The notes under the pieces: generated by a model | The model's input: the letters and a program-made list of their open reading frames with translations, nothing else | Told to the model about the DNA's origin: nothing | Database searches by the model: none | Assembly (NCBI GenBank): GCA_973895155.1 | Contig: OZ316896.1 | Location: 7,440,001-7,504,000, forward strand | Length of the DNA: 64,000 nucleotides | Direction of reading: 5' to 3' | Origin: Marsupella aquatica | Lineage: Eukaryota > Marchantiophyta | In this document: positions 12,801 through 23,592 of the stretch, in pieces | Numbering within the stretch: position 1 is the stretch's first letter | How the letters are laid out: each line of letters begins with the position of its first letter | Position numbers and translations under genes: made by a program

Positions 12801-14599
12801 TTAGGGAAATCCTATCAAGGGATTATTGCGCTGCAGCAGGAGCTTGTGTCCCTGACGGCCAGCTTCAAAGCTGACCTGCGTGAGAAGGACAATATGCTCG
12901 ATCAGACTTACGCCAAGATGAACCAGATGGAGTCTGTCATCATTGTAGAGCTCGACAAGGAGTTAAGAGCGACCCGGGAGGAGAGAGCTGCATTTAAAAA
13001 GGAATTGGAGGAAGCCCAGAAGGAGCTGGAGGAGGCGTGCAAGGACCTGGACGAAGTGCAGGAAGAGTTGGAGGAAAGCACGCGGAAGCTAGAGAACTTA
13101 CAACGACGAGCCGACAACCAAATGGAGCGGCTGAAGAAACATACAAGCCGCAGTATTTAAGTGCTTGGCTTCATCAGGGCCAACTCAAATTGAGGCTACT
13201 AAGTTACCAGGAGTGGTACTAGCCAAAGGACAAGCCGCGCCATTTGCACCAGTGCCGGAAGTAAGTGGGAAGGGGAAGGGGCCAGCTGCCGAACCAGAAA
13301 AGAAGAAAAAGCGGAAACCTTCAGGGTCAGGGAGTAATACGGCTCCATAGGCCGTGGTGACCAAGGAGGTAAACCCAGCACTGACCTCAGGCAGGGTTAC
13401 GGCAGAGGATCCAACTACCTTAGAAGAAGGGGGTGACAAAGCCGAGGCCAGGATACTCGGTAATGAAGCCGAGGTACCCAATCCGCCACTTGAGTGTGCA
13501 GGCTGAGGCCGTAGCCGAGGCTGATGTTGAAGCCAATGCCGATGGCGGGGGTGGACCCAGTCAGGCCGATGGAGAGTTGACTCAGTCAAGGGCAGGTAAT
13601 CTGTCAGAGAACGAAACTATGGCAGTGGCTGAGGAGGAAGCGTTGGGGGCGTCCACTGAGGAACAGACACCGCTGCCATGACGGTGGTGGAGGGCCGCTC
13701 CTTTCAAGGAAGGCAGACGTGGAGGGAGGAGGCGTGAGTGGGCAGGGCGGGCTCAGATCTCTAAGTTTAGGATTAGGATCAGGACCAGGAGGCGGCCCTG
13801 ACACTTAGCTTAGTGGGATTGCGGTTCCATTGGTAAGAGCAACACTTGTACTCCTGCCTCGCTGTACATAGGTAGATTTAGTTAGGTAGATTTAGTTAGG
13901 TAGATTAAGCTTACGCTGCAAAGAATTAGGCGGATCCCCTACCAGGATAAGTACCTGGGCAGCGGGGAGCTCAGGGCCTCTTCTTTAGCAAGTTTTTAGT
14001 TGCACCAGCCGGGCTGGGATCAAGTAGTAAGAAAAGCTCTCGGTTAGTTATACAGTGACCCTTGTGTATATTCATGTTTCCTCATGCCTAAGAGCTGAAT
14101 AGAGTTGGCCTCACGGCTTAGTTCGCAGAGCTTGTGTATGAGATGTACTGTTTGTATGGCAAGTGCATGGTATGACTCAGTCAGAAGGAGTCATTTTGCT
14201 ATTTGTGTGTCGCATTAACTTGTGTGAAGAGTGCCCACATCAACTAATAGATGAAGGAAAGTAAGCAAGGGAGTGAGAGTTGGATGTGTCGAGCTGAGAG
14301 AGGTCTTAGCGGCTTAACCAAGCCTATTGGGGATCATTCCGGCGGCGGAATCCAAATATACCTAACAAGAAGGAGGGGAAGACAAGGGAAGGCCTAGATT
14401 AGGCCGGCTACGTATCTCATGACCCGATGAAGGATCTGTCCAGTATATGTGTGTAAAATGTTAATAGTAGTAGTAGAAGGAGGTTAGCAGCGTCCCATGC
14501 CACTAAGCCGCGAAAACGGCCTCGCCAAGCACGAAACCTGCGGGAATCGGCTTGTGAAGGGGGGTTTCTGGGGTTTAGGGAGCCATGGGACGCACCACA
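9867..14599 (+). mobile_element. TG...CA element, family 1, copy 2 (4733 bp)
   Basis: It runs from TGTGATGCCTAGCC to CGCACCACA and is flanked by perfect 5-bp TSDs AAGTG (9862-9866 and 14600-14604). It lies 130 bp of host exon downstream of copy 1, in the same orientation and in the same host exon. It has no long terminal repeat. The noncoding 3' part (13682-14599) is closely similar to that of the other copies, including a stretch ATTCATGTTTCCTCAT and a final block rich in GCCGCTAAGCC-like words. Confidence 0.9.
9982..13681 (+). pseudogene. Decayed coiled-coil ORF of family 1, copy 2
   Basis: Homologous to the intact ORF in copy 3. Stops are TGA at 11131 (CGG in copy 3), TGA at 11206 (CGA or CGG-type codon in other copies), TAG at 12558 (CAG) and TAG at 13348 (CAA/CAG), with frameshifts near 12440, 13140 and 13490. 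Long parts remain open, notably 10207-11133 and 11302-12498, which hold the plant-mobile-domain-like part, and 12567-13160, which holds the coiled coil. It cannot give a full-length protein. Confidence 0.8.
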
Positions 14600-14857
14600 A
14601 AGTGTTTGGAGAGAAAGACAGGAATGGGTATAAGTTGAGTCTCTGTGTGGGCCTCCCAATTGAGGAGGTTTTGCAGCTATCCCAAGTCGTGGATGGTTAT
14701 GATGCACCAGTGAATGGATTCTTGTCTTTCACTTTCATCAAAGGGGCATATGCAGAAAGGATCCAAAGGCGAAAGGTGGACTGGTGTGTGTATGCGTGTC
14801 ACACGATTGACATGGGTCTTAACACCAAAACCGTCACTATGGGTGCCAAAACCATCT

Positions 14858-14883
14858 ATCAACCTATTCATTAAAAGTGTATT
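14858..14883 (+). repeat. Left TIR of element A
   Basis: It starts ATCAACCTATTCATTAAAAG and is the inverted complement of 27944-27969 at 25 of 26 positions. TSD ATCT lies directly outside. Confidence 0.93.
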
Positions 14884-14907
14884 TTCTTTTGTTCACAAAT
14901 GAGTCTT

Positions 14908-15239
14908 GAAATGTACACTTTCATGTCCCCAAATGTACACTTCAAGACACCCAAATGTACACTTTTGTGTCTCTAAATGTACACTTTATAGGCCAAATCA
15001 CATTAATATTATATTAATAAATAATACATATTATATTATTTAATAACTCACATAGAAATGGAGGATAAAAATTTATAAAGTTATTTCATCCCCATTTAAG
15101 GACCAGATATTCTGTGAACAAAATAACATCATTCCAAATAGATTATAAAATATCTTTATACAAGTATCTGCAAATTTACATTGAATACGAACATGTTTCT
15201 AGTACTATCCAAGTGGCTTAACACAAGTCAATTAAATAT
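14908..15239. repeat. Left subterminal repeats and spacer of element A
   Basis: Four copies of AAATGTACACTT lie at about 14908-14995, in the same orientation as the right-hand array. They are likely transposase-binding sites, by analogy with subterminal motifs of En/Spm. The rest, up to the FCP1-like stop codon, is AT-rich and shows nothing else. Confidence 0.75.
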
Positions 15240-16298
15240 CTAAACCAAGTGCTCCCTACAATGTGTATTTGAGCATGTGCCCCTGTCTCCTTTCCTATCT
15301 ACCCTATTGTCACGGTTGCAACTCACTTTATTTTCAGGGAGTTGAAATCTGGTGGTGTTGTTCCTAATGGCTATAATCTCCCGCAAAAAGTGTCTGGGAT
15401 TTTCTCTATATGGACCTGAATAGTCCTTTCCTAAAAATGATTTAGCAAGTGAGTTGACAAGTGCATTGTCAAGTTCCACCTCAGGACGTAAACTACATAT
15501 ACGGTGCTTTACATTCCAAGGGATCTCATTACTGTTGAGGTCCAACACACTATGTGTAAACTGTGACTTCCAAATTTTTGCTGCAAATCTCTTGCTAAGT
15601 TGATCATAAGTAATCTCATTTTTTGCCTTGTCTCTCTTCATGTGCAAAAGAGACCACTTTGGAGAGTTGAGAAGAAGATAGCATCGAATGTCACTTGCAT
15701 GTGATAGTTTCTCAAGACATGGCCAAAGAATTGCTAGAAGAAAATTATCTCCACGATTGGCATGCGTGTAGGGCACTGGAAATAATCCGGTCATGTCTGG
15801 GTTGGCAAATGCCTTAAGGGGGGAGTCATCCACAAGGAGGGTGTTGGTTTCATCATATAGATTTCCAAATGCATTCCATACCACCTGAAAATCCTTCAGT
15901 AGCACATTTGCCTTTCCGTTTGTAATGTCACGCCTTTGAATGCCTGTGTCAAAGGCTTCCACCTGTGTGAATACAAACTTAAGTTTCAACCGCTCCTCAA
16001 CAGTGAACATCATGTTCAGCATTTTCACTGTTCGTTCTACCCCAGCACAAGTCCAAATTGCAACGTCAAATCTGTCAAAAACCAACTTTAGAAACTCATG
16101 GAGCCCTGGTCGTTCTGTATACATGCGACTAATACCATTTTTTCTATCCCAATGCACTCCACTTGAGGTGACAATATTCCTGGATGTGCCCTTGTTTTGG
16201 AATTCAATAGAATCCCAAAGTATTTTATTAAGGTCCAAAATCAGCAACTTCCGCTTGACGGGACCAGGTCTCGATTCTGCAAGTGCACCAAACACCAT
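15240..16298 (-). CDS. FCP1/NIF-type HAD phosphatase-like protein
   Basis: The frame gives 352 residues from ATG 16298 to a TAG stop at 15240-15242. It shows the fold signature of the FCP1/CTD-phosphatase branch of the HAD superfamily: KLLILDLNKILW (about residues 17-28), AIWTCAG (80-86) and LLVDDSPLKAF (154-164). Active members have DxDx(T/V) in the first motif; here it is D22-L-N24, so the second, acid-base Asp is Asn. The VDDSP motif is kept. The protein is therefore probably not an active phosphatase but may keep a binding role. The frame is open upstream of the ATG and an acceptor-like CTTGCAG lies inside it, so an upstream exon is possible. It lies 218 bp downstream of the methyltransferase-like gene on the same strand. 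Confidence 0.75.
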   Translation of the reverse strand: MVFGALAESRPGPVKRKLLILDLNKILWDSIEFQNKGTSRNIVTSSGVHWDRKNGISRMYTERPGLHEFLKLVFDRFDVAIWTCAGVERTVKMLNMMFTVEERLKLKFVFTQVEAFDTGIQRRDITNGKANVLLKDFQVVWNAFGNLYDETNTLLVDDSPLKAFANPDMTGLFPVPYTHANRGDNFLLAILWPCLEKLSHASDIRCYLLLNSPKWSLLHMKRDKAKNEITYDQLSKRFAAKIWKSQFTHSVLDLNSNEIPWNVKHRICSLRPEVELDNALVNSLAKSFLGKDYSGPYRENPRHFLREIIAIRNNTTRFQLPENKVSCNRDNRVDRKGDRGTCSNTHCREHLV

Positions 16299-16515
16299 TC
16301 TCAGAGAAAAGACCAAAAGTGAACTTTGGATTAGGATTGTCTCAGTCCAAAAATACAACACAATGGCTGACAAAAACGAAAATTAACCTACATACCGTTT
16401 TTAGAAGCCTCACAATGTGTAGACGGATATGGAGACTTTAATTGGTGAGCCCATTCTGTGAGACCGAGAAGTATTTTAGATTGATATGAATAAATAGAAA
16501 GTCAAAGGCTGAATT

Positions 16516-19500
16516 TCATTCCGAAATAAGAGATCCGTATTCATCAATAATCATGTCAGCACCAAGCTCCTGTTGGATTTCAAAATTGACATCTGAAGTA
16601 CTTTGTTCTACCCAATAAGGAGAAGTCCAAACAGGAGTTATGAACCCCAATTCTCCCCTCTTATACTCCTTATTGAGAATTGAAGGAGCAGCTTCCAATG
16701 ATATTTCTTGGCCTCGATTTGGCCCACTTTTCCACACGTAACATCGTGCGTCGCGTTCCAATGACCTCCATCCAGTTGATCCAACTCTATTCCCTTTCTT
16801 TTTTGAGAACGGAAGGACAACAGGACTCCTCGAGTGTGAACGAACGAACACCAATTTGTCATCAGAAGCTGAAAAGAGTGTGTCAGGACAAGTTGAAGCA
16901 CCTGCCTGGTTGTCAGCAGCCGTTGATGCATTTCCTCCTGGATTGATGGGAATGTCAGGCAATCCGCCGGCTTCCCCACGAGTCAATTCGTTAGTTTCAG
17001 CTTCATTTGAATCTCCAAGCCTCGTTGCGCCTTCGTTGATCAGATTGGTTGAAGAAAGATGATCAAACATATCAACCCTTGCTCCTTCCAGTTGCTCCAT
17101 CTGTCCTCCCGGCGTTGTTGGATTGGGATCATCCTTGTCCAAGTTATCATCAACTTGAACTTCATGGGGCCCCGGAGGGATGTCATCTAAACCAGATGAA
17201 CGGTTTGGTGCAAGTCCAATATCATCATCTACATCGTAAGGCTCACCTTGACCAACACGGTCATCCAAATTTTTGACATATGCCTCGTCTGATGCCTCTA
17301 CGCCTTTAGCCACTTTGTCAGCAACATCTTCAGACTCAGAACCGTCGGATTCAACAGCGACAGCTACAGCCGCAATAGTGGTAGCCCATTGTCGAGAATT
17401 TTCAGCAAGTGATTCACAATGGGCTTTAAGTGAGGGAACTCTCTCGCAAAGGTAGGAAGCAAAAGCTTCCACAAAATGCCTCTCGGACTGAGAGTCACAA
17501 TAAACAAAGCATTCCCTATCGCAAAAAAATGATGTCTTCATGACTTGGCCACCGGAGAAAAAATCTAGAACCAAATCTCCCGGTTCTGATAAGGATTCAA
17601 TAATCCTTCGGATCATCCGCGTGGGTTTGGCATGAGGATTAACCCATCCTCCGCGACTACCAACTGTCTCAAATCGAGGGGCCATATTCATAATCTTGAC
17701 GGCCTCTTCCGGGTCCAAAACCACTTTTAGGTCGTCGTTTTGTGTCCCCTCATCTGATTCCTTAGCTTTCCCCTTTCCCTTGTCGATCTTGCATACTTCA
17801 TAATCAACATCCTTTGAAGTATACAAGAATTTTGGCTTTGGATAGTTGGGCTTGAAAACTTCATTCCAATTGACGTCTTCATCTCGAGAAATCCCTGCAA
17901 AGATAACTTCTTCAATCCCTCCACCCCAACATGAGTCATGAGGGTGCGGTTGATCATCTCGTGAATAACTCCCATACTCAATGTGAATGGTCAAAGCTTT
18001 CTCTTGTCCCAATTTACGAAGGGCACCATGGACATTCAGTGCAAGTTGTCCAGGATGAACTGTTATCGTCACCACAATCGTGGGATTTTGTGGAAGCTCC
18101 ACAATGTATTCAAAGAGAACAAGAATCTCTGCTTCAGTCCACTGTTTTTGTGGAAGCCGGCTAAAATCAACAATGGCAAGAGGGCAGGTCGGAGGAGCTT
18201 CTTGCAATGACTCTGGATCAATGGTCTTCATGAGATTGTCGCTAAAAAATGTAACCCATGGTAGGGTCCGAGAACGTGATCCTCCGCCAAATCTCTGGCA
18301 GTATATATCATCTAGGCGGAATACCAATGCCGTCGGCAAGATTGCGCTCTCCCGCGTATGATTTGGCTTTAAAAGGTTGGCAAGATAGACCTCGCCAGCG
18401 GCTCTTCGACACCTGCTGAACTCTGAATCAATTGCTAGCGTAGGAAGAACCTCAACTACTTTCCCCCAATTAGTATTTGTCGGGAAATTCACCGCATCCT
18501 TGGTGCAATTGTAGTCTTCAATAAGGGACTTGAGTTTCCGCACGATCTTCACATCTTTGGCCAACTCCTCTATAGATGGCATGTCTGATTTATTAGAGGC
18601 ATCTTTCTTTAGCAATACCTTTCCTGACTTCACCCGCGTCAGTATTCTTGTGATGTCTCGTTGTGAGATCAACTCACCATCAAAACAACGAAACATGGCA
18701 ACAGTAATTGCTTTTTCAGACTTCTCATTTCCTTCTACACCAGCTCCATCGGGAAGTTTCCCATCCAACCACAATTGGCATACCAAACTCCATAAATCAA
18801 AAAGAGCATTGTCGGCAAACAGTAACCAGTAGACATTACGACAATCTTTCCTTCCCATGGTCATTCTTGCAAGAGCCAACCAATCCTACAATTGCAAAGG
18901 AAAGTCTGTTAGTTCTCCATAACTCAATTGTTTGAAAGCACTCAGGTGCGGACTGAGACCATCCCAGTCCAACACAGAAGTAGACAGTATCAGTGGAAAT
19001 ATTATATTGAATGTGCATGATTTAGTTTGGACTAGGACCATCCCAATCCAAAACAAAACTAGACGGTATCAGTGGAGAAATATTCTACTGAATGTGCATG
19101 AATCCATTTGGACTGGGACCATCCCAGTCCAACACAAAACTAGACAATATCAGTGGAAATAGTCTATTGAATGTGCATGAATCCATTTGGACTGGGACCA
19201 TCCCAGTCCAACACAAAACTAGACGATATCAGTGGAAATATTCTACTGAATGTGAATGTATCCATTTGGACTCGGACCATCTCAATCCAAAGCAAACTTG
19301 AAGCTTTGTGGTCAAAGACTACCATCTCAATTGTAATCACACATGGAGAGTCTACGGTATTGTACCAATCAAGCAGTAACACTTCATACCTGAAATTTTT
19401 GATTGTCTTGAGCGTTTGTTTTGTTGTCCCCATGTTTTGGCCGGCTAGGTTTTCCACATTCCACAAATTGCCGCCTAGCATGAACGACTGTATCTTTGAA

Positions 19501-21673
19501 GCATGACTGAAACACCATCGTGCTATTGATAGCATTAGATCGCATTGAATGCTCAACTAATATTGATGATGGTGTTCGATGAGATAATATTCTTGACTTT
19601 CGAAATTCCAGCTTTTTTGCCAATGCTGTTAGCTTGGCATCCTTGTTTGCCCATTCTCGAATCCATCTGGCTGCTCTGGCTGAATGTTGACCGCTAATGG
19701 CAAGGAATTGAACCTCCCCCTTTTTCACGGCTGCTACAAAGTCCCTCCTATCTGATTCCGTGTTGTCATATTGCATTAGGTTTCTATGTTTTGTAGTGTA
19801 AGGAATCAAGTCTGCTATGTGTGGTTCATGCCCCGGATTTCTTATCATGGAATTGGCCACCTCCTTTACATGGTCTGCATTCAACATTCTGTAACAGAGT
19901 CTTGCCGACGCAGGGAAAATACTCTCTACGGGAATAGAAAATATCGAATTGATCCCAAACGTATAATATTGCTCCATTTGTTGTAGTACCTCATTACCTT
20001 CTAAGACCTTCTTCTCCTCAGGAGCGTCCAACTGCTCGTCCATATCTTGTGAATGCACTGTCAGGTTTTCTGTAGTGTCATCCATGATGACACTGTCAAT
20101 TTTCTGTTTCTTCTTTTGTCTTGGCCTCTTTTCACTTGCACTTGGCTTCTCAACCGGACGTTTCTTCTCAACTGGCTTCTCAACTTGGCTTCTCGTACTC
20201 GGCTTCTCAACTGGCTTCTAAACTCGGCTTCTCGTACTCGGCTTCTCAACCAGCTTCTCAACTGGAAGTTTCTTTTCAACCGGAGGTTTCCTTTGGCTTT
20301 GTTTTTGTTTTCCCACTGCTCTTTGAGAGGTTGCTGCTGTAGTTCCCGCGGTCTCTGTTGTAGGTTCTGGAGCTTTCTCTGGCGCCTTCTCGGGCACAGG
20401 GTTTGTATTCACCATTGGAAGGTTTCTCGTCTTTGACAAAGATTCTATCCATTGCTTTGCTTTGACTAAATCAAAGTTGGGATCAAATGCAACATCCTTA
20501 TCAATTAAAACACCAGGCTCCTCTGACTCCAACGATAACAATCCAACTTTCTCAAGTAAATTGCTTAACGTCCAAGTAGTTGCAAAAGAGAAATTGCCTT
20601 GGTGCTTCATCATGTTGAGTTTCAAATATTGAAACCCATACATAATGTCGACTGGAAGCATACCAGTTACCCCGATGACCAACTTCTTTGTGTCATATGT
20701 CTTTGGAAAAAATCCCATTGACAAAACGCTCAATTCACCACTTGCGTGCCATTCGACATTGAATTTTGAGGAGTATGCCTTTGACATAAGGTTAACTTTA
20801 ACCCAGCATGACCTATCGTGCATCTCCAGAATGACCGAATTCATCCCTCTCCCTCCAATGCCAACAGAGACCACAGGTCCGCAAACCAAAGTCAGGCTAT
20901 CATTTGCTCTGCACTTTAAGGTCAAAATAGGTTCAATCGTGCTTGATGGCACTTCATTATTAAGCGGGGTTCTTGAGAACTCAAGCCCCCATCGGAAGCC
21001 TGGGGATCTCTCATCTAGTAAGAATCCGTCACGGCAGTCGGTCGGTGCAATCGCGGGTTTGAAACCAACAAGATCGCTCCCTGCATCATAAAAACATCAT
21101 CCATGTTAGACTTATTAAGTTTAAAACATTTGAATAACTCTTGTTGGATTAGGATGGTCCTAGTCCAACTTGAGATGGTTTTAGTCTTGCTCCTACAATC
21201 GAGATTCAATCTCCTGGATGGATTAGGATCATCCGAGTCCAAGTTTGGATTGGGATCATCCGAGTCCACGTTTGAATTAGGATCATCTGAGTCCAAGTTC
21301 GGATTGGGATGGTCCGAGTCCAACTTTGGATTGGGATCATCCGAGTCCAACTTTGGACTGGGATCATCCGAGTCCAACTTTGGATTGGGATCATCCGAGT
21401 CCATGTTTGGATTAGGATCATCTGAGTCCAAGTTCGGATTGGGATGGTCCGAGTCCAAGTTTGGATTGGGATCATCCGAGTCCAACTTTGGACTCGGATG
21501 GTCCCAGTCCTCTAAGACTTAGGGAGGATAGGTGATGGATACTTACTAGGGATTCTTGATTGAAATTGTTTGGAGTCTTCAAGTGCCAGTTCTACACTGT
21601 CGCTCATAGAGGAGAGGTCAAACTCCTCTGTTGCTTCCACGGAGGACTTCACAAGGACGCGATTCGCTTCCAT
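16516..21673 (-). CDS. ParB-like plus N6/N4 DNA-methyltransferase-like fusion protein
   Basis: Three exons join in phase: 21673-21547, 21080-19390 and 18885-16516 (donors GTAAGT and GTATGA; acceptors GATGCAG and TTGTAG), 1395 codons. A Lys/Pro-rich repeat region (about 300-365) contains the only nonsense codon, TAG at 20220-20218, in place of Glu in a VEKP repeat. A ParB/sulfiredoxin-like part follows (about 415-530; YTFGIN, then SGQHSARAARW, compared with GERR-type boxes). The last exon has an N6/N4 methyltransferase-like layout: IVDFSRLP (about 844-852) where active enzymes have DPPY, a KP-containing approach to motif I, and VLDFFSGGQ (1046-1053) in place of DPFxGxGTT. Both catalytic and cofactor motifs are altered, so methylation is doubtful. 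ParB-methylase pairings are known in phages and bacteria. It is divergent from the transposase gene. Confidence 0.75.
18940..19300. repeat. Tandem repeats in intron 2 of the ParB/MTase-like gene
   Basis: About four to five units of roughly 75 bp. Each holds GGACYRGGACCATCCCARTCC, the same dyad as in the other arrays of element A, and shared text such as CTAGACRATATCAGTGGAAA. The repeats fill the intron between exons 2 and 3. Confidence 0.85.
21130..21515. repeat. AGTCC dyad array in intron 1 of the ParB/MTase-like gene
   Basis: About twelve direct units of 24-27 bp, of the form GGATCATCCGAGTCCAA or GGATGGTCCGAGTCCAA. Adjacent units make imperfect dyads TTGGACT...AGTCCAA. Apparent long reading frames here (for example Ser-Glu-Ser-Lys-Phe-Gly-Leu-Gly repeats) are by-products of the repeat. 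Confidence 0.9.
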
Positions 21674-22735
21674 CTTTCTGACATGTGGCAGAGTGACACG
21701 TGGCTTCTTAGCAGGCGTCCGATTTAGGGCAATGAAAAAGAATGGAGGTGGAGGCGGAAGCAGGCAGAGGCGGGGAGGCGGAGAGAGAGCGGAGAGCAAA
21801 GAGCGAGGAGAGCGAGCGAGTGAAGGCAAAGAGCAGAGAGCGGAGGCGGAGAGTGGAGAGCGTGAGCAGAGTGAGGAGCGAAAGAGTGAGAATGAGAATG
21901 AGGTCCTGGCTGGACCTCTCCGTCCCTTTACCCCCTCCTGCCTCACCCCGGCCTGCGTACGGCCGGTTGCCTCCTTCTCCTACGTACGGCCTGATAGTGC
22001 GTACGGCTTGCTCCTGCGTACGGCCCGTTGCCCGCACCCTGCATACGGGCCTCCTTCCTTGATGTCCTGCCTACCTAACAGCCTTGCACGGTAGTCCCCG
22101 CGCAATTAGGCTCGTGAAGATAAGGTGTGCCGCAAGCTAAGGTGAAGGGGTACTCAACCCTTATCTTCACGCGATTTCCGTTTGAGCCGACTCGAGCAAA
22201 GGGTATATTTCGGGAGACGCCCACTTCGGAGCTCATTCTTGTTCTAGTTTCCCAAATCTAAGCTCCATGTAATCCGGAGTTTCTCTTAAAGTGTTATGTA
22301 TTGAGCCACTTACCTTCAATGGGTCAGCTTAGCCAGCTTCTTGACTTTTGGGGTCCTCTCAGTTTATCTTTTACAGACATGTGTGGTTTAGGGTTCAGTT
22401 TGTTTTTTACTCCCAAGATTTAGTGGCATATAGCTTGTATTTCAGGGTTCTGGGAAAGTTTTTACCAATCTACAGACAACAATGTATCCCCCTTGGATGT
22501 GATATTCATATTCTACCAGATCTTAATACTAAGGTGAGTATAAGGTTAACGCATTCAAATATAAGGCTAGGTTTCATTATTTCATGAAACTGTATGTAGA
22601 CATTAGGGTCTACCTTAAGACCACGCAAACTTTAGGCTACACCATATAGGGAGATCCGTAAAATACGGAGTCTTCCTAAATTTGGAATTTTCTTAGCTTA
22701 AAATGTTTGAAGTTTATCTCCCGTTACATTATGGG
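21674..22735. promoter_or_regulatory. Shared upstream region between the two divergent genes
   Basis: This separates ATG 21673 of the ParB/MTase-like gene from the transposase leader. It has a purine-rich GAGCGGAGAG-type tract (about 21740-21905), a cluster of GTACGG words (about 21955-22050), and a perfect 13-bp inverted repeat, CGTGAAGATAAGG at 22113-22125 and its complement at 22159-22171, with a 33-bp loop. A bidirectional promoter is inferred from position. No TATA box was assigned. First exons of the transposase transcript may lie between 22200 and 22735. Confidence 0.5.
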
Positions 22736-23535
22736 TTGGTCTAGGATGGTCCTAGTCCAAGTTTGGATTCAGATGTGGACTAGGATCATCCGAGTCCAAC
22801 TTTGCATTGGGATCATCCGAGTCCAACTTTGGATTGGGATGGTCCGAGTCCAAGTTTAAACTTGGATGGTCCAAGTCCTAGTTTGGATTGGGATGGTCCG
22901 AGTCCAAGTTTGGACTTGGATGGTCCAAGTCCTAGTTTGGATTGGGATGGTCCGAGTCCAAGTTTGGATTAGGATGGTTCAAGTCCAACTTTGGATTGGG
23001 ATGGTCCGAGTCCAAGTTTGGACTTGGATGGTCCAAGTCCTAGTTTGGATTGGGATGGTCTGAGTCCAAGTTTGGATTAGGATGGTCCGAGTCCAACTTT
23101 GGATTGGGATGGTCCGAGTCCAAGTTTGGACTTGGATGGTCCAAGTCCTAGTTTGGATTGGGATGGTCCGAGTCCAAGTTTGGATTGGGATGGTCCTAGT
23201 CCAACTTTGGACTGGGATGGTCCCAGTCCAAATCCAGAATCGGAGGATCATACTCCAAATCTAGACTCGGAGGATTCCAGTCCAAATCCGGACTCGGATG
23301 GTCCCAATCCAAATCCATAATCGGAGGATCGTAGTCCAAATCTAGACTCAGAGGATTGCAGTCCAAATCCGGACTTGGATGGTCCCGGTCAAAATCCGGA
23401 CTCGGATGGTCCTAGTCCAAATCCAGAATCAGAGGATCGTAGTCCAAATCCGGACTTGGATGGTCCCGGTCCAAATCCGGAATTGAAGGATCGTAGTCCA
23501 AATCCAGACTTTGAGGATCGCAGTCTGAATCAAAA
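22736..23535. repeat. AGTCC dyad array upstream of the transposase ORF
   Basis: About thirty units of 24-30 bp built on TTTGGATTGGGATGGTCCG and AGTCCAA. It grades at its 3' end into diverged units (GGAGGATCGTAGTCCAAAT). A polypyrimidine tract and acceptor (CCATTTTTTTCAG at about 23560-23570) follow directly, so this array is probably in an intron, as are the other two. Confidence 0.85.
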
Positions 23536-23592
23536 TTTGCATGACTTTGGTTGTAATCCATTTTTTTCAGTGTGCAGGATAATAGGAAAAGG

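Noticed and set aside
6133-13350. TAG read as glutamine (reassigned stop codon), suggested by many TAG codons aligned with CAG
   Set aside because: TGA also replaces Arg codons, which reassignment of TAG would not explain. Intact genes such as the transposase (23593-27354) and the FCP1-like gene end cleanly at TAG. C-to-T decay explains all cases.
4766-14599. Copies 1 and 2 as the two LTRs of one retroelement
   Set aside because: Each has its own TSD, and the 130 bp between them is host coding exon in frame, not an internal retroelement region.
21103-21522. Long frames reading ESKFGLGSS-type repeats in the dyad arrays (also at 22866-23320)
   Set aside because: These are translations of a tandem DNA repeat in introns, open in several frames on both strands.
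16516-21673. Bacterial or phage contamination, because of the ParB plus methyltransferase domains
   Set aside because: The gene has two in-phase GT-AG introns and lies within a plant-type TIR element nested in an LTR, so it is nuclear DNA of the host.
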